A DNA stretch of 64,000 nt from Perca fluviatilis. Its lineage: Eukaryota > Chordata > Actinopteri > Perciformes > Percidae. Shown one piece after another: positions 30,701 through 42,200 of this stretch. The translations under genes and the position numbers were made by a program. Below the pieces are notes generated by a model. That model had not been told where the DNA came from, ran no database searches, and saw only the letters and a program-made list of their open reading frames with translations. Position 1 is the first letter of the stretch; the number at the start of each line of letters is the position of its first letter. The stretch lies in assembly GCF_010015445.1 (NCBI RefSeq), contig NC_053115.1, positions 14,756,524 through 14,820,523 on the forward strand, given 5' to 3'.

Positions 30701-32563
30701 TGCATCACTTGTAGATGTGCAGAAATACAGCTTTCATCACCACATACAGTATGCCTCACATAGTAATTGTGTGCCAAGCGAATTTGTGCTGAGCAGAGCA
30801 GAGCAGATGATGACTCTGTCTGCCACCTGGCACATGCAAATATCACACATATAAATGCAAATTTAGAAGGGAGCAGCTCAATACATGCAGAAAAGCGTCT
30901 GTTTTTTAAGAGAGAAACAGATACACTTTTTAAGAGTGTATCTGTTTTTTATAAATTTTTTTGTTGGCACAATCAAATGTTGATTTGCGATGAGTTTATA
31001 CTTGTACCTGGTAATCTTGGTCCTCAATTCCGAAGTGCTCTCGCAGGTTTCTGAACACCTGCGGACAGTAGTCTTTGAATTTGAACTGTCCTGGAAGATT
31101 CTCTCTGAAGAACAAATACATACAATAAGAACAACGCAGCGTTAATGTGCTGCATCATTCCTCACTCAGCGTATAATCAGCACCTGTAGTTGACTGGGAC
31201 CTCTACCAATGCTTCATTAAATACAAAATGTCTCTTCCTAATTATTTGTCTTCCAGCACATTATTTCAGTGCATAAAATGAACATGTTCAAATAGAATAA
31301 CATGATTAAATAAAGCAGATTCTATACTGATACTCTTTCAAACTGAATTCAATCCAAGCGAGACAGTTACAAATTAGAAATAATGTTTATTAATTAACAA
31401 AATACATGTGTTTAATGGCACTTTGGTGTCAAGTCTGCTGTCTTTCAATGGTCCAAATTGACAGTTGCGTCATTGGTTACGTTTACACTATTTGACTGAA
31501 TTCTCTTTTGCATCCTTTTCCGTTTTAAGTATTTTCCATGTCAAGCAACATGAAATACACTTGAGTACATTTTTTTTTTACTTGAGAAAACATTTTATTG
31601 TTCTTCCCACCTCTGTTCATAAGTCTTTACACAACCTAGATTCCTGGATGGATTAAAAGATTATTGAAAGCCACTCAAGTTTTCTAGCCTCCATTCATAT
31701 AGAAACGGAACCTTGAGGCAGACAGTGCATAGCACAGCTTTCATAAAGAGTTACTATTTGCAAACAGGCTTTGTCTAATAGATTACTTCATATGACTGAC
31801 GCTGATACTCTGTGAGCCCCACCATATTTTCTGATGAATTTATCAATTTAGCTATTGTCTGTCTTGTTTGTATGAGACTTATGGATGTTCTGGTGTTACA
31901 CATACAACTGAACCACTCAATTGCATTTGCAACCCTGGTATACAGATTCATTCTTTTACATCACCTTGAAAATATACCATCGTCTCTAGACAAGCGGAAA
32001 AAAATATTTTTGGCTAGTTATTGTGGCTGTAGCCGTGGCAGGGTTAAATGTATTGTTAGTGTAGAAAAGCATTGTTGTTTTCTAAAGGGGGGCTACAATT
32101 TCTGATAAGCACATCAGGCAGGTAAACACATCAGAGGAGCCTCTAAAATCTGTGCAAAACACAGGAAGCAGGATGAAGGTTCCTACAATCAGACGGACAG
32201 AGTTGAGTGGAGCACAGTACTTGTTGAAGAGGTGGTTGCTGACTTTGATCTTGGTACTGGCTTTGAAGTCGTCTGGAAGCAGCATGACAGGTACAGGCAC
32301 CTGGCTAAGGTCATTAATCTGCGCATGATCAATAGATGTCAACAGTTAATGAACATATTCGCACACAGATGGAAACTCATAATAGTGTCCGTATAAGCAG
32401 CCCACGTACCTACCGAGTGATTGACTCCCCACATCAGCACGCTCAACACGGGGTCACTGGCTCGGAAAACCTCCACTTTCTGCTGCACAAAGTGTTTCTT
32501 CTTTGTCTTGCTTTTGGACGCCAGAGTGTTCAGAGGGTTGAAGGTGGCCCCTGGAGAAGACAT
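24606..32563 (-). CDS. pip4k2c: Phosphatidylinositol 5-phosphate 4-kinase type 2 gamma
   Basis: Ten coding exons, in transcript order: 32563-32414, 32318-32221, 31104-31008, 29788-29639, 27717-27571, 27281-27243, 25587-25474, 25390-25135, 24985-24882, 24686-24606. Phases agree and give 411 residues (human PIP4K2C has 421). Family signatures: [20 protein letters not shown] near the N-terminus, [47 protein letters not shown], the catalytic [11 protein letters not shown] at about 273-283, [20 protein letters not shown], and the C-terminal [24 protein letters not shown] and LIDVLTQYD fit the gamma paralogue. The enzyme converts PI5P to PI(4,5)P2, with low intrinsic activity in the gamma form. Oddities: an acidic run from a TCC/GAG repeat (25278-25315) in the kinase insert, and Phe at about 224 where the family usually has Asp (REASDKEK). 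Confidence 0.95.
24716..24790. repeat. CA microsatellite next to the last pip4k2c exon
   Basis: Nearly pure CA repeat in the last intron, 30-100 bases upstream (in transcript sense) of the terminal exon. Confidence 0.9.
25278..25318. repeat. TCC trinucleotide repeat inside pip4k2c coding sequence
   Basis: On the coding (minus) strand this is a GAG/GAA repeat that encodes the acidic run of the kinase insert ([14 protein letters not shown]). Confidence 0.9.
26408..26780. mobile_element. hAT-like MITE in pip4k2c intron 7
   Basis: The element begins TAGGGCTGCAC and ends GTGCAGCCCTA. It is flanked by near-identical 8-bp duplications, CCGGAGTA (26400-26407) and CTGGAGTA (26781-26788). The interior carries repeated ATCGCAAT words, as in the common fish element with these termini. 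It has no transposase. Confidence 0.85.
28162..28525. mobile_element. MITE with 16-bp TAAAGGTGCCCTGCCA ends
   Basis: The left end TAAAGGTGCCCTGCCA and right end TGGCAGGGCACCTTTA are perfect inverted repeats. Both start or end in TA, compatible with a Tc1/mariner-type target. No coding capacity. It lies in pip4k2c intron 4. Confidence 0.8.
28686..29227. mobile_element. TTAA-flanked MITE (piggyBac-like)
   Basis: Left TTAAAGGTCCCATG and right CATGGGACCTTTAA are inverted and include TTAA, the piggyBac target, at both ends. The body contains no transposase. I recognise the termini as those of a frequent fish repeat. It sits about 160 bp from the previous MITE in the same intron. The class assignment rests on the TTAA ends only. 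Confidence 0.7.
30392..30457. repeat. Perfect 31-bp inverted repeat with a 4-base loop
   Basis: Arm 1 is 30392-30422, the loop CAAA is 30423-30426, and arm 2 is 30427-30457. The arms are exact reverse complements. It lies in pip4k2c intron 3 without flanking transposon termini. Confidence 0.95.
31105..32220. other. pip4k2c intron 2
   Basis: AT-rich intron. No repeat with clear ends and no coding exon other than those listed. Confidence 0.5.
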
Positions 32564-32830
32564 CGCACTTTCACACGTATCTCTCAGTCTGTGAGCAGAG
32601 TTTGCATCTGTGGCGTCCTGTCTATGTAAAGTAGCCTGAAGCCCGCCTTGTAGGAGTTTCTGGAGCAGCAACCTGCTGCTGGCCCTGTAAGCCGACTATA
32701 ACTAACACCTCCTGGTCCAGAGACTTGGGTCGATGGACAATGAGATCAAACATCAACAACCTCGGGACAAAATCAGCATTACAGTCAGTATGATGAAACA
32801 CTGCAGAAACAGTCTTTAACCGTCTCATGT
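32564..32830 (-). promoter_or_regulatory. pip4k2c: Probable pip4k2c 5' UTR and promoter-proximal region
   Basis: Upstream of the start codon (32563) the minus strand is non-coding. No TATA box or CpG-rich block is obvious. A hAT MITE lies 289-538 bases upstream of the start codon, so the proximal promoter is short or overlaps the element. Confidence 0.3.
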
Positions 32831-32851
32831 ATGTGATGTTTGACTGATTTT

Positions 32852-33101
32852 CAGTGGTGGAAAGTATAATTTAAGTACATTTAGCCTACTCAAGTACTCT
32901 ACTTAAGCAGGCCTACACTTTTTAAGTAGACTACTACTTGTAGGCCTACTTTAGGCTACTTGAATATTTCCCTTATTCTGAAATGGGCTGTTCTGCTAAA
33001 TGACTTGTACATTTACTAAAGTAGCCTACCATTTAATGTGTGTGAGTAGCCTCTAGACTGTACTACTTTTACTTAAAATCTGAGCACTTCTTCCACCACT
33101 G
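32852..33101. mobile_element. hAT MITE with perfect 8-bp target duplication
   Basis: Ends CAGTGGTGGAA and TTCCACCACTG are inverted. The flanking octamer CTGATTTT is identical on both sides (32844-32851 and 33102-33109). This is the widespread fish family with AAGTACATTTA-type interior. It is 250 bp with no coding sequence. Confidence 0.92.
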
Positions 33102-33151
33102 CTGATTTTTATCTTGGGAGAATATAATGAGTTAGCATGTTATATGCATCT

Positions 33152-33184
<33 letters not shown>

Positions 33185-34380
33185 CATCATCACCACAATT
33201 TTCCAATAAGCCCTCACAAAAAATACAATCATCTTGCAATAAATTATACATTTGTGGAACTGTAGTTAGTGGTGATGTTGTGATAAAGTGTTGGGAAGCA
33301 ATATCTACCACACATTGCAGGTTACATTTTGCTTCTCATATTGCTTAATTTGAAGGATTTTTGAGGGATAAAGAGGTGAAAGTATCCAACTTTTCATCAG
33401 AAGTATTGAAAGTTGTGCCGCCGCCTTCTTCTTCTTCTTCTTCTTCTTCTTCTTCTTCTTCTTCTTCTTCATTCTTGATGTTGGTTTTAAGGATAAGATG
33501 GATTTACTTTTTGAGTGAAATCATTTTTATTTAAAAAAAAGGTAACAAAAGGTATTTTAAATGCACAAAATCCACAAAGCATCCATAAAGTCATGTTTGC
33601 AATATTGCCTGTCAGTGTCAGTTTTAACCTTCACACACCTTCTCTTATTGTTCAAGAGGAATGTTTTCTTCATGAATGCAAAAAAAATAAAAAATAATAA
33701 TAATCATAATAATAATGCCCCTCATCTAATTTGGCATTAGAAATTCTGGTTTTTACAATAATACCTCTGGTGTCTGCGCTGATGGGCAACCACTGATAAA
33801 TTACTTACTCAAAGTATGAGCAATTTTAACATAAATAGAATCTCATATTTAAATTATATGTACAGAAATTACAGTAATACAATTACAGTGGTTTCAAAGT
33901 AAAATATATAATAATACATGGTACATTGATCCAAATCATTTTGTTCCTGATCTTGGTTGATGGCTTTGAAATATTAAATGGAGTTAAAATGTTGAAACAT
34001 GAATGTGGACAACTTGAATTTGTGTAGCTCAAACTGTAGGTGCAGTTTCTACAACGTAGGCTACAGTGTGAAACTAGTCTGGATAATATGCCCATTAATA
34101 TAAATTTAATATAGTGTAAAAATGCATCTCATATAAGGAGATACGAAAGTAATGTCTAATCAATACAGCCCTTATATGTTCAGTAGAGGGCGCAAGGGAG
34201 ACAAAGATTACACCAGATTTGGAAACCGCTTTTCATTGGAGAGCTGTTTCTGGCTGGTGGAGAATGGGATGCGAGACTGTGTTGAGCTCCTTTAGACTCT
34301 CTATTGGTGTTCCTTCATCTTTATCTCATGTCGGTAATGAAGCTTCAGCCTCTCCTGCTTCAGTCCAGGCTTCATGCATT
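33102..34380. other. Intergenic region between igfbp6 and pip4k2c, with two microsatellites
   Basis: Contains a TAA repeat (33151-33183) and a TTC/CTT repeat (33426-33470). The rest is AT-rich with no recognised gene. It includes the igfbp6 3' UTR on the minus strand and the pip4k2c upstream region. Confidence 0.5.
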
Positions 34381-35572
34381 TTAACAACTCAGGCCGCCCT
34401 TCTGTTTAGTGTTTGAGGAGACAGGCATGCCGTTCGGATCCACACACCAGCACTTGCCACGCCGCTTACCTCGAGACGACCAACACTGCACAAACAGAAC
34501 AAACAAATACAGCCGCAGGTCTATAGAAAAGTCTTGTTAATGGGATTTCCTATAATTCATCTTTTATGCAAACTCACCTGCTTCTTCCTGAAGAAACCAC
34601 GCTTGTCACAGTTAGGCATGTAGATATCATGATTTGACTTAAATAAATGGGCATCAAGACCTTCAATAAGTGTGGTTAGCAGTTTACGACATGGAGCCTG
34701 TAGGAAGAGTTTAACAGATACATGTGAGTGCCTGATTGAGTCTAATTTATGTATGGTTTGTCTAAATTATTAAGATAGTTTTTTTTTTACCTCATCTGGA
34801 TCCTCAGGAGCTGGGTCTAAGATATCAGATACAGACAGACATTTAGCATGTGTAATGTACTTCACTCTTAGTTAACTACTAGCACTAATGATACTAAAAG
34901 CACTAGTCAGACCTATCTTGAAAAGAAAACCAATGGTTATACTGCGGCAACCGAGCCATAAAATAATTTTTCATGCAATCTACTGTTTTCATTACATCTC
35001 CTGTTTTAATGTAAGAGCTTGTCTGGGCCTGAGCAGCAAAAGAAACTCATTGCGTAAAAACAGGTGTGTTTCTCTGTTCACAGTTCCTCTTGACTATTCA
35101 GACTCATGGTCACATAATAGCAGGATTGATTGACTGTGAAATGTAAGGGCGTCACCCTGTCGAAAACTGACAAATAAATTAGCAAATGGTGAGTGTTGGT
35201 GTTGAAAATTCATTACACCATGAACCTCACCTACTGAAACCTGAATTTCGTCTTACCTACAGTATGGACGTTTTCAGTCGGGCCGATGCTGCTGGCATTA
35301 CTGCAGACTCCCCTGCCTTCCAGCAGGGCACGGAGGGGCCTTGGCTCATCCTCTGAAGGTGCACAACGTAGACCATGGGCGCAGCTCAGAATGTAGACCC
35401 CGCATGGTTCTCCAACGCCCGGAGCGGTGGCATTTAAATCTACAGCCGGCTGACTCTGTGTGGACTTTGGTTTACAGGTGGGACATCCTCTGGACGGTGT
35501 GGTCAGCGGCATTGGGCTTGACAGAGCCGGCTGCAGGAGGAGCAGCGCCAGGATGTTAAAATACAGAAGCAT
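34381..35572 (-). CDS. igfbp6: Insulin-like growth factor binding protein 6
   Basis: Four exons in transcript order: 35572-35257, 34816-34791, 34697-34578, 34485-34381 (TAA at 34381-34383). Phases agree; 188 residues. The start at MLLYFNILALLLLQPALSS is the first ATG and gives a signal peptide. Exon 1 ends the IGFBP N-terminal domain with GEPCGVYILSCAHGLRC and GRGVC. Exons 3 and 4 form a thyroglobulin type-1 domain (APCRKLL, YMPNCDKRGFFRKKQ, CWSS, GKCWCVDPNG, final C). Known role: secreted binding of IGFs, with preference for IGF-II. The exon 1 pattern and the neighbour spryd3 (as in human) point to IGFBP6. Unusual: only about six cysteines in the N-terminal domain, no GCGCC motif and a very short linker. 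NAT and NAS in exon 1 are possible N-glycosylation sites. Confidence 0.88.
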
Positions 35573-37790
35573 CTCACAATGCAAGTTGTCCACTAATAAA
35601 CGTTAACAGTCAAGTCTCTTACAACTGACTTGCTGAGGACTTCTGATCCCTCTTTTGCACTATCTTAATTTAGTTCCACTGACTGCAGTTTGCATGTTTG
35701 TCGAAAGGTGGATAGTAATTCCCTCGAGCCAGGGCAAAGTGATAATGAGGCTGTCAGACACCACCGCAGCAGCTTTTAAAGAGTCGAAACCAGTGGGGAA
35801 AGGTATGGGAGGGTACGTGATGGAGAATGTTAGTTTTCCCTCTCATTTCCACACAGCTGAGCACACCCCGTTCCCCCTTGTCTCTGACACACACTCACGC
35901 ATGCTCATACCATTTGTTGTCTGTCATCTTGCAGGATAGTTATGTGTTTCTACGCCGACATAAATCCCTAGTGATCCGTCTGTATGCTACTCCATTGCTC
36001 TGCCTTTTCCCCCACTGAGGGGGTCATTTATTTACACAGGTGACACTTTCATGTAACCAACCAATCACTGCTCAGCTTCACCATTTAAGTTTTAAAAAAT
36101 CACTGCTTTTTTTAAATCATAAAAAAATATACATAAATTTGGCATCTGTCTATACAGAATTTATCACCACCGGTAGTTGAAAACAAAAATGACAGTAAAA
36201 GAACAAAAATACACAATTACAAAATGGAAAAGTAAAGCCAACACAGTATTCTGAGCATGATTTAAAATTAAGTAAAAAGAAATGAGTTTAAAAAAAAAAA
36301 AGTATGAATAATCTTACTGGCCTTATGAAATACAATAAGGAGTAAAGGTATTTAGTTACTTCCATACTTTTCATCCTTGTTTTTGACATTGTTTTGACTT
36401 TTCTTTAAATAGCAACCACTAAACAAACACTTTGTTCTCAGAGCGTGTTTACGGAGTCTGTAACTGCAGGGCTAAAGATTTAAAGAGAATGGCCGACTCT
36501 GAAGGAGTGCCACTCGAGGTTGGATGACTAAGACATTAATAGCCACGAGCATAATGTCCCACCCTGTAAATTCCACTGGCTGTGAGTCACAAACAGGTTA
36601 AATTAAAAGACACAATCTCTTCAGTCTTAATACACAGCTTGTGACCACTTCATCTCAGATACAAATACAATTATAGTTGTAAATGTAGGCCAATACAGAA
36701 ATACATTCACTTAACTTAAATATCATTAAGTAGAGGTTAGACTACTTGAAAACACATTAACAGAGTAAAACAACTGAATTATTTGATTTGTCCTATGTTA
36801 GGATGTATTAGGCCTCTGGGGATGATACTGAATTCATAGGGGTTTTGTTCATTATTGGGATAAGGTATCTTGATGTTTTGGTGGGGGGAAAAAGTCCCAT
36901 GTTCTTTTATTTTTGCGTATTTTATGTAACCGTTTCTTAATTCCATTTCCAAAAAAATGACATAGATAGATATCACATTACCATTAGATAACCCTGTGAT
37001 AGGAGAAACATTAAATGAAAATGAAAGGGCCACATTGCATCACTGACAGAATGATATTTGGTAAAGTTCTAAACAATCCCTGTCTTTCTTTTCTTTATGC
37101 TTCTCACAGATTATTAACCCGGGAAAAAGATGTTCCAAGCAAACTTCAATACAATATCCCGCTTATTGTGACTAAACAGCCGTAAAGCAATAGGCTACTT
37201 ACTTACTTACTAAACAACTTTTTTATAAAAACTGGTGAGGGGACAATGCTTCTTTTTTCTTGTTAAGGTCTTAACCCTTGTGTGGTGTTCATATTTTTGT
37301 TACACAGCCAATGTTCCCGGGTCTGGTGGACCCACCACATTATTAGGCTTTTAAATCAATACAGTCATTTTGTAAAAATGTATGTAAAAATACTTAAAAT
37401 AAATAAGTAAAAATGAAATACACTGGGGTGCAGTAGACCCAAACACCTCATATGTAATAGTTATGTGTAGGGGGGGTGTACTGTGTGCAGTCATTGAAAA
37501 TAAGTTATTTGTTTATGTTCTTCACAGAAAATGAGCCAAGGCCGATGAGTTTGAGTAAGAAGAAATAATAAATAGAATAATTTTTTTTGATCCAGATTTT
37601 ACTGTATGTCGACACACAGTAGCCTATTTGTACTCCTCAGGTTACACATGTACAACATCAACTGTAAAACCACAGAAAGAAGCCTTTTGAAAGACTACAT
37701 TAACACACGGCAGTTCACAGGTTAAGGACTACACACACTGTATTTATCCTCTCATGTGATTGGTGGAGAGGGCGGGACTTCCGACGGCGC
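35573..37790. other. Divergent intergenic region between igfbp6 and spryd3
   Basis: The two genes point away from each other, so both promoters should lie here. A probable dispersed repeat occupies about 37270-37550. No TATA box or CpG island is evident by eye near 35600. The sequence near 37770-37860 is GC-richer. No coding exon. Confidence 0.5.
37268..37550. repeat. Fish dispersed repeat beginning TTAACCCTTGTGTGGTGTTC
   Basis: This opening, with GGGTCTGGTGGACCCACC shortly after, resembles a common fish repeat associated with TTAA-target elements. The right end is uncertain. Confidence 0.45.
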
Positions 37791-37794
37791 AGGT

Positions 37795-37872
37795 TGGACA
37801 TAAAGTGACAGACTTCATCTCCTTAAAATTGGAAGAAAAACCGAAGGACGACGCGTTACAAGTTTTAAAACA
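37795..37872 (+). promoter_or_regulatory. spryd3: Probable spryd3 promoter and non-coding first exon
   Basis: A GC-richer stretch (GGGCGGGACTTCCGACGGCG at 37771-37790) is followed by an exon-like segment ending ACA before GTAAGG at 37873. The next splice acceptor upstream of the spryd3 ATG is at 39208-39209. GGGCGG and CTTCCG are Sp1-like and ETS-like words. The exon start is inferred. Confidence 0.45.
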
Positions 37873-38608
37873 GTAAGGAACCATCATGAGACAGATAGGC
37901 TTTGAGTAGTTTGACTATAACCTGAGATACAGTCATATTTACAGTACATTATTAGCGATAATTTTGTAACGCTGAAAGCAGCTAGCCGGCCAACCGAGTC
38001 CTGCCTGTAGTTTGGGAAATACGATGCGGCATTTAGGGTAGGCTCGTAAAAGGGTAAAGCAGAGAAGTTAACACGCTACAAATAATAACACGAGGCGATA
38101 GCTCGCATATTTGTTTACTTTATCAAAACACATCACCGGTTAGATCCTTAACTACTTTTTAGTCATATTTACGTTGGTAACTTTGTTTTATCTTCACAAA
38201 AAATTAGCCCATCATTTCCAGGAACACACAACATATTCAGTGAACGAAACTATTTTATCCCTACGTCAGTCTGTGTAATACTACGTGGGGCTCCGTACGC
38301 TTGTGTAATGATGACCCACAACTGAGCCAGCTAAAATAAAAATCCACACACTTAAATGCTTTTGTATTAAAATACTGAGTTATGAATTTAAAAAGGACCA
38401 ACAAATCCTGACTATGAAAACGTGTTTACCTGATTCCCTCTGACATAACCTGACAGGGGAAAACATCATAATAGATTAAATACACCACAGTTGAGTTGAT
38501 ACATTAATTCATTAATTGATGGACAGAAAATATTATAATATATTAGCCTAATAACAGATTTTTTTCGGGTTTTAATTTGTGATTTTTTCATTATGTTTTG
38601 ACTTTTGA

Positions 38609-38666
38609 CTAAACGATTGATTGATTGATTGATTGATTGTTTGTTTGATTGATTGATTGATTGACT
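38609..38666. repeat. ATTG tetranucleotide repeat
   Basis: GATT/ATTG units with one GTTT interruption, in spryd3 intron 1. Confidence 0.85.
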
Positions 38667-39211
38667 GAGAAAATTATTGGCAGATTGATATGATAAATAA
38701 TAACAGTTATAATTTGTTGCAGTCATAGACCAGTGAGACATTAAGTTCAAATGTTGGCATTTATGTTTGCAGTACTTCAGGTAGAGAAAGACCAGAAACA
38801 CATCACTGAGTCAAGGGTGTCTTTTATACACAGGCATTAACAGAAGTTTAACTCTATGCTCGAGTCAGGTGAAGTTCACATGGGGTGGAAAACACCCAAG
38901 GGAGACACCTGACCAACACAAATAGGGGCGTAATGTAGTGTGTGTGCCTGTTGGCAGTGTACAATCACTGTCCAGGCCTTTGCTTGTCTCTGGAATGTGG
39001 GATTAAACGTAAATGGAAAAACAAACGCACCAACTCTTAGCCTGAGGATCAAAGCCAGGCCCTTGTTGTTGAATACTTTAGTCTAAAATATCATCAGAAA
39101 CAAATTACATTGTATTTCAATACATATATAATGTTAGTTGACCTGCTCTAAAGCAGTAATACATCTTTGTGATTTATTTCCCTGTGTCTTAGATTGTAAT
39201 GATTTTCAGAC

Positions 39212-42200
39212 ATGGACGACATAAACATTCATTATCGCTTTCTGAACTGGAGGAGGCGAATTCGAGAAATTCGTGAAGTGCGAGCGGTGCGATACCGGGA
39301 GCGGCTCAAAAGGATGCTTAGAGACGGGGACATACTCAGGTAACAGTGATGAGCAATGCCACCATGACTATTTGAACTGGAGACACAGATTTGTAATATG
39401 GTTAAGTCCCTTATTTGTTATGCTAGAGCTCTACCTTTGCTTGCTGCATTAGCATCCCACTTTGCTTGCATTTGTCAGAAGTCATGATTATAGTAATATT
39501 TTCTTTTTCTTTTTGCATCTCTTTGTAGGTATCATGGGAATTCAGATGAAGTTGGCTGTTTTGTGGCAGCCAGGCCATTGTCAAGAAGAAATCGCTATTT
39601 TGAAGTAAGAGTTGATCAGTTCAATGTTACAGCCACACACTCGTCATTTAGTTATTTGATTTTACCTGACTGATTTACAATAATTCTTTACTCTGTGTCC
39701 TCACTAGTCTCAGTGTGATATTCAATGATGAACCCAAACTGAACTCACACCTGAGCTGGGGAGGGGGTCATGTACTACAGCTTCATTGTTGATTAACTGC
39801 CAGTGTAATATCCTTGTGAACATAAATAAGCATCATCAGTCCAACAGGTTTTCAGCTATTCTCACTAGTTATACTCTGTACTCTATTGACTGCACAGCTG
39901 TCTACTTTTGACAGTACACAACATTTTTGGTATTTATTTATTTATTTAATTCAGGTTTATTTGTCAGGGACAATGCACACTAATAATACATAAAAGGGAA
40001 AATGTGCCAGAATTAGCCTGTAGGCTATTTTACATCCACTGACCCTGGACTGGTGGAAGAGGTCACCCTACAATGAGATAAGATAGCTCTCCACTCTTTT
40101 ACCTTTTATCAAATATGTTTTACATTAAGAAGAATATGGTGTGATACAACAGCCCAATTGCTCAGAATTGTTTTAACATAACAAATGAAGATAAAAGTGA
40201 ATATTCCTGGGAATTAATCAAGAGTGTAAGCTGTACATACTATATGCAAACATATAGTATGTACAGGGTTATTCTACTGTGAAGTACTGTGTCTCCATTT
40301 CCACACTCATTTTACAGGGGTTTTGAGTTTGTAATGCGTTCCCAGTAGAGGTTTTACAGAATTGAATATAATCAAGGATACTAGTATGCATACAAATTAA
40401 TTGTTTTTTGTGGTATTGATGTCCCACAATACAGTACATCACTGAAATGAAGGAGCTCATTAGAACTGGAAATAACAAACAGTTTTCAACCACAAGACAT
40501 TTAACACAACAACAAAAAATAAAGTATTAGTGTTTGGTAAAAACTTCTGCAGTATATTTGAAACTGTGAGCAGTGATCCACATCTTGTTTCATTCCTTGC
40601 GCGTAGAATATGATAAATTACATTAATTTTTTTGTACACTAACTGTCAAAACTGTACTGTGAAGAGTAGTATATAGTGTTAACTTTAAAGCATTAGTATT
40701 TATTATGGATTTAGGACACAGCCCTTGTTCTGTGTTGATGACAGGAGACTTGGCAGGCCATTGTGTCTGACTGCTAGTCTTCATCTCACTGAGCCGCAGT
40801 GAAAAAGAAAATCTTGACACCTTCTGGCAACAGCACTTTTATCAGAAACAAAGATCTTTCAGCTTGGAAATAAATGTGTTGAATCACCTGGCAGCTCTTT
40901 CTACATTGTGCGCTGGGACAATGGGAGTACAGTATTGATTACTAAAGCTATTATGCCAAAATCTTTTACACCAAATTCAGAAGCAGCATCAGCAATTAAG
41001 TCTCAGCCCCAGCCCAGAAAATAGCAACAGATCTCTTTTCGAACAACTTTGATGTTGACACACTGTTCATTAAACTTACCAAGTTCAGTTAGGGTCAATA
41101 CATTGTCTTTTGATTGCATTATTTCTTTATTGTAAAACCTTTGTCATTAAGAAGAGACAGCAATGTATTTTTGGATCAGAGGAGAAACCAAGTAGGAAGA
41201 GCTTTAGTCTTCCAGGAACTCAGTACATGTACTCAATCAAGTCGCACACATTTCCTGCAATTTATCTGCAGAAAATTCATGCTATTATTAACATGGATTC
41301 ACTTCATACAAAGGTGTTGTAAGCCCCGCCCCTCTTAGTTACTGTTGCTATGCCTGTCAAGCCTTCCACCCTTGCATGGAATCTATGTCGTTTACAATGA
41401 TAACGAAGGCAGATTTTAAACTTAAAATTCAAGTTCTTGAATTCTGACAAAAAGCAGGCTTCACATCTCTAGCCAGCAACTGTTGATTTTGACGGCTGAA
41501 ATCACAGCTGTTGCGGGCAGTTTTTAGTTGTAGCTAGCTAGCTAATTAAGATCATGTTAGCTGCATGAGTTGTTTGAAAACGTCTGGCTTTGTAACTTTC
41601 AATCTGCCTTCAAAACGTGAACTATGCACTTGATGGCTACTTGCATGATATTGTGCTAAAATGCCAGTCGCAAGTCTTAGTTGCTGCCAGGTGGCTAAAA
41701 TATACAATACCGTGCTGTTGACACCAGCTGAGTCAGATTCTTTATTTGTAAACAGCCTGAGCTAGCAGCCAGCAAAATCTCTGTCAGACAGTATGAAGGG
41801 TCAATGCTCTCTTACATACTGTAACACTGCATTTACAGCTGCTGCATACAGATACAGTATATACAAGTTTCTGTGGTGCTTTTGACTTGATGGGTGAACT
41901 GACTTAATCTAATACAGGGGCTTGCCTGACAAACTAGTTTCACAAAGCCAAATACAGTAAGTCGCAGCTCATTACAAATCATGTGCTGGTTTGTTTATTT
42001 CACGGTTCTTGGTAGTCTAGACACTGTAGTGCACAAACATCCCAGGACAGTGACTGTTTCTCAGAATGAACCATGTTCAAACTTGCCTAGCACACACACA
42101 TCCTGCCCCGGTCTGACGTGTAGTGAAACAGTAACTAACCCTCTCAACCTTTTAAACTTGCGTGTGCTTCATCCCTGTGACTCACTTTGTGGGAGTCATG

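Noticed and set aside
35573..35593. IGFBP6 start a few codons upstream (reading MDNLHCE)
   Set aside because: That first codon is GTG on the minus strand. The ATG at 35572 gives a clean signal peptide.
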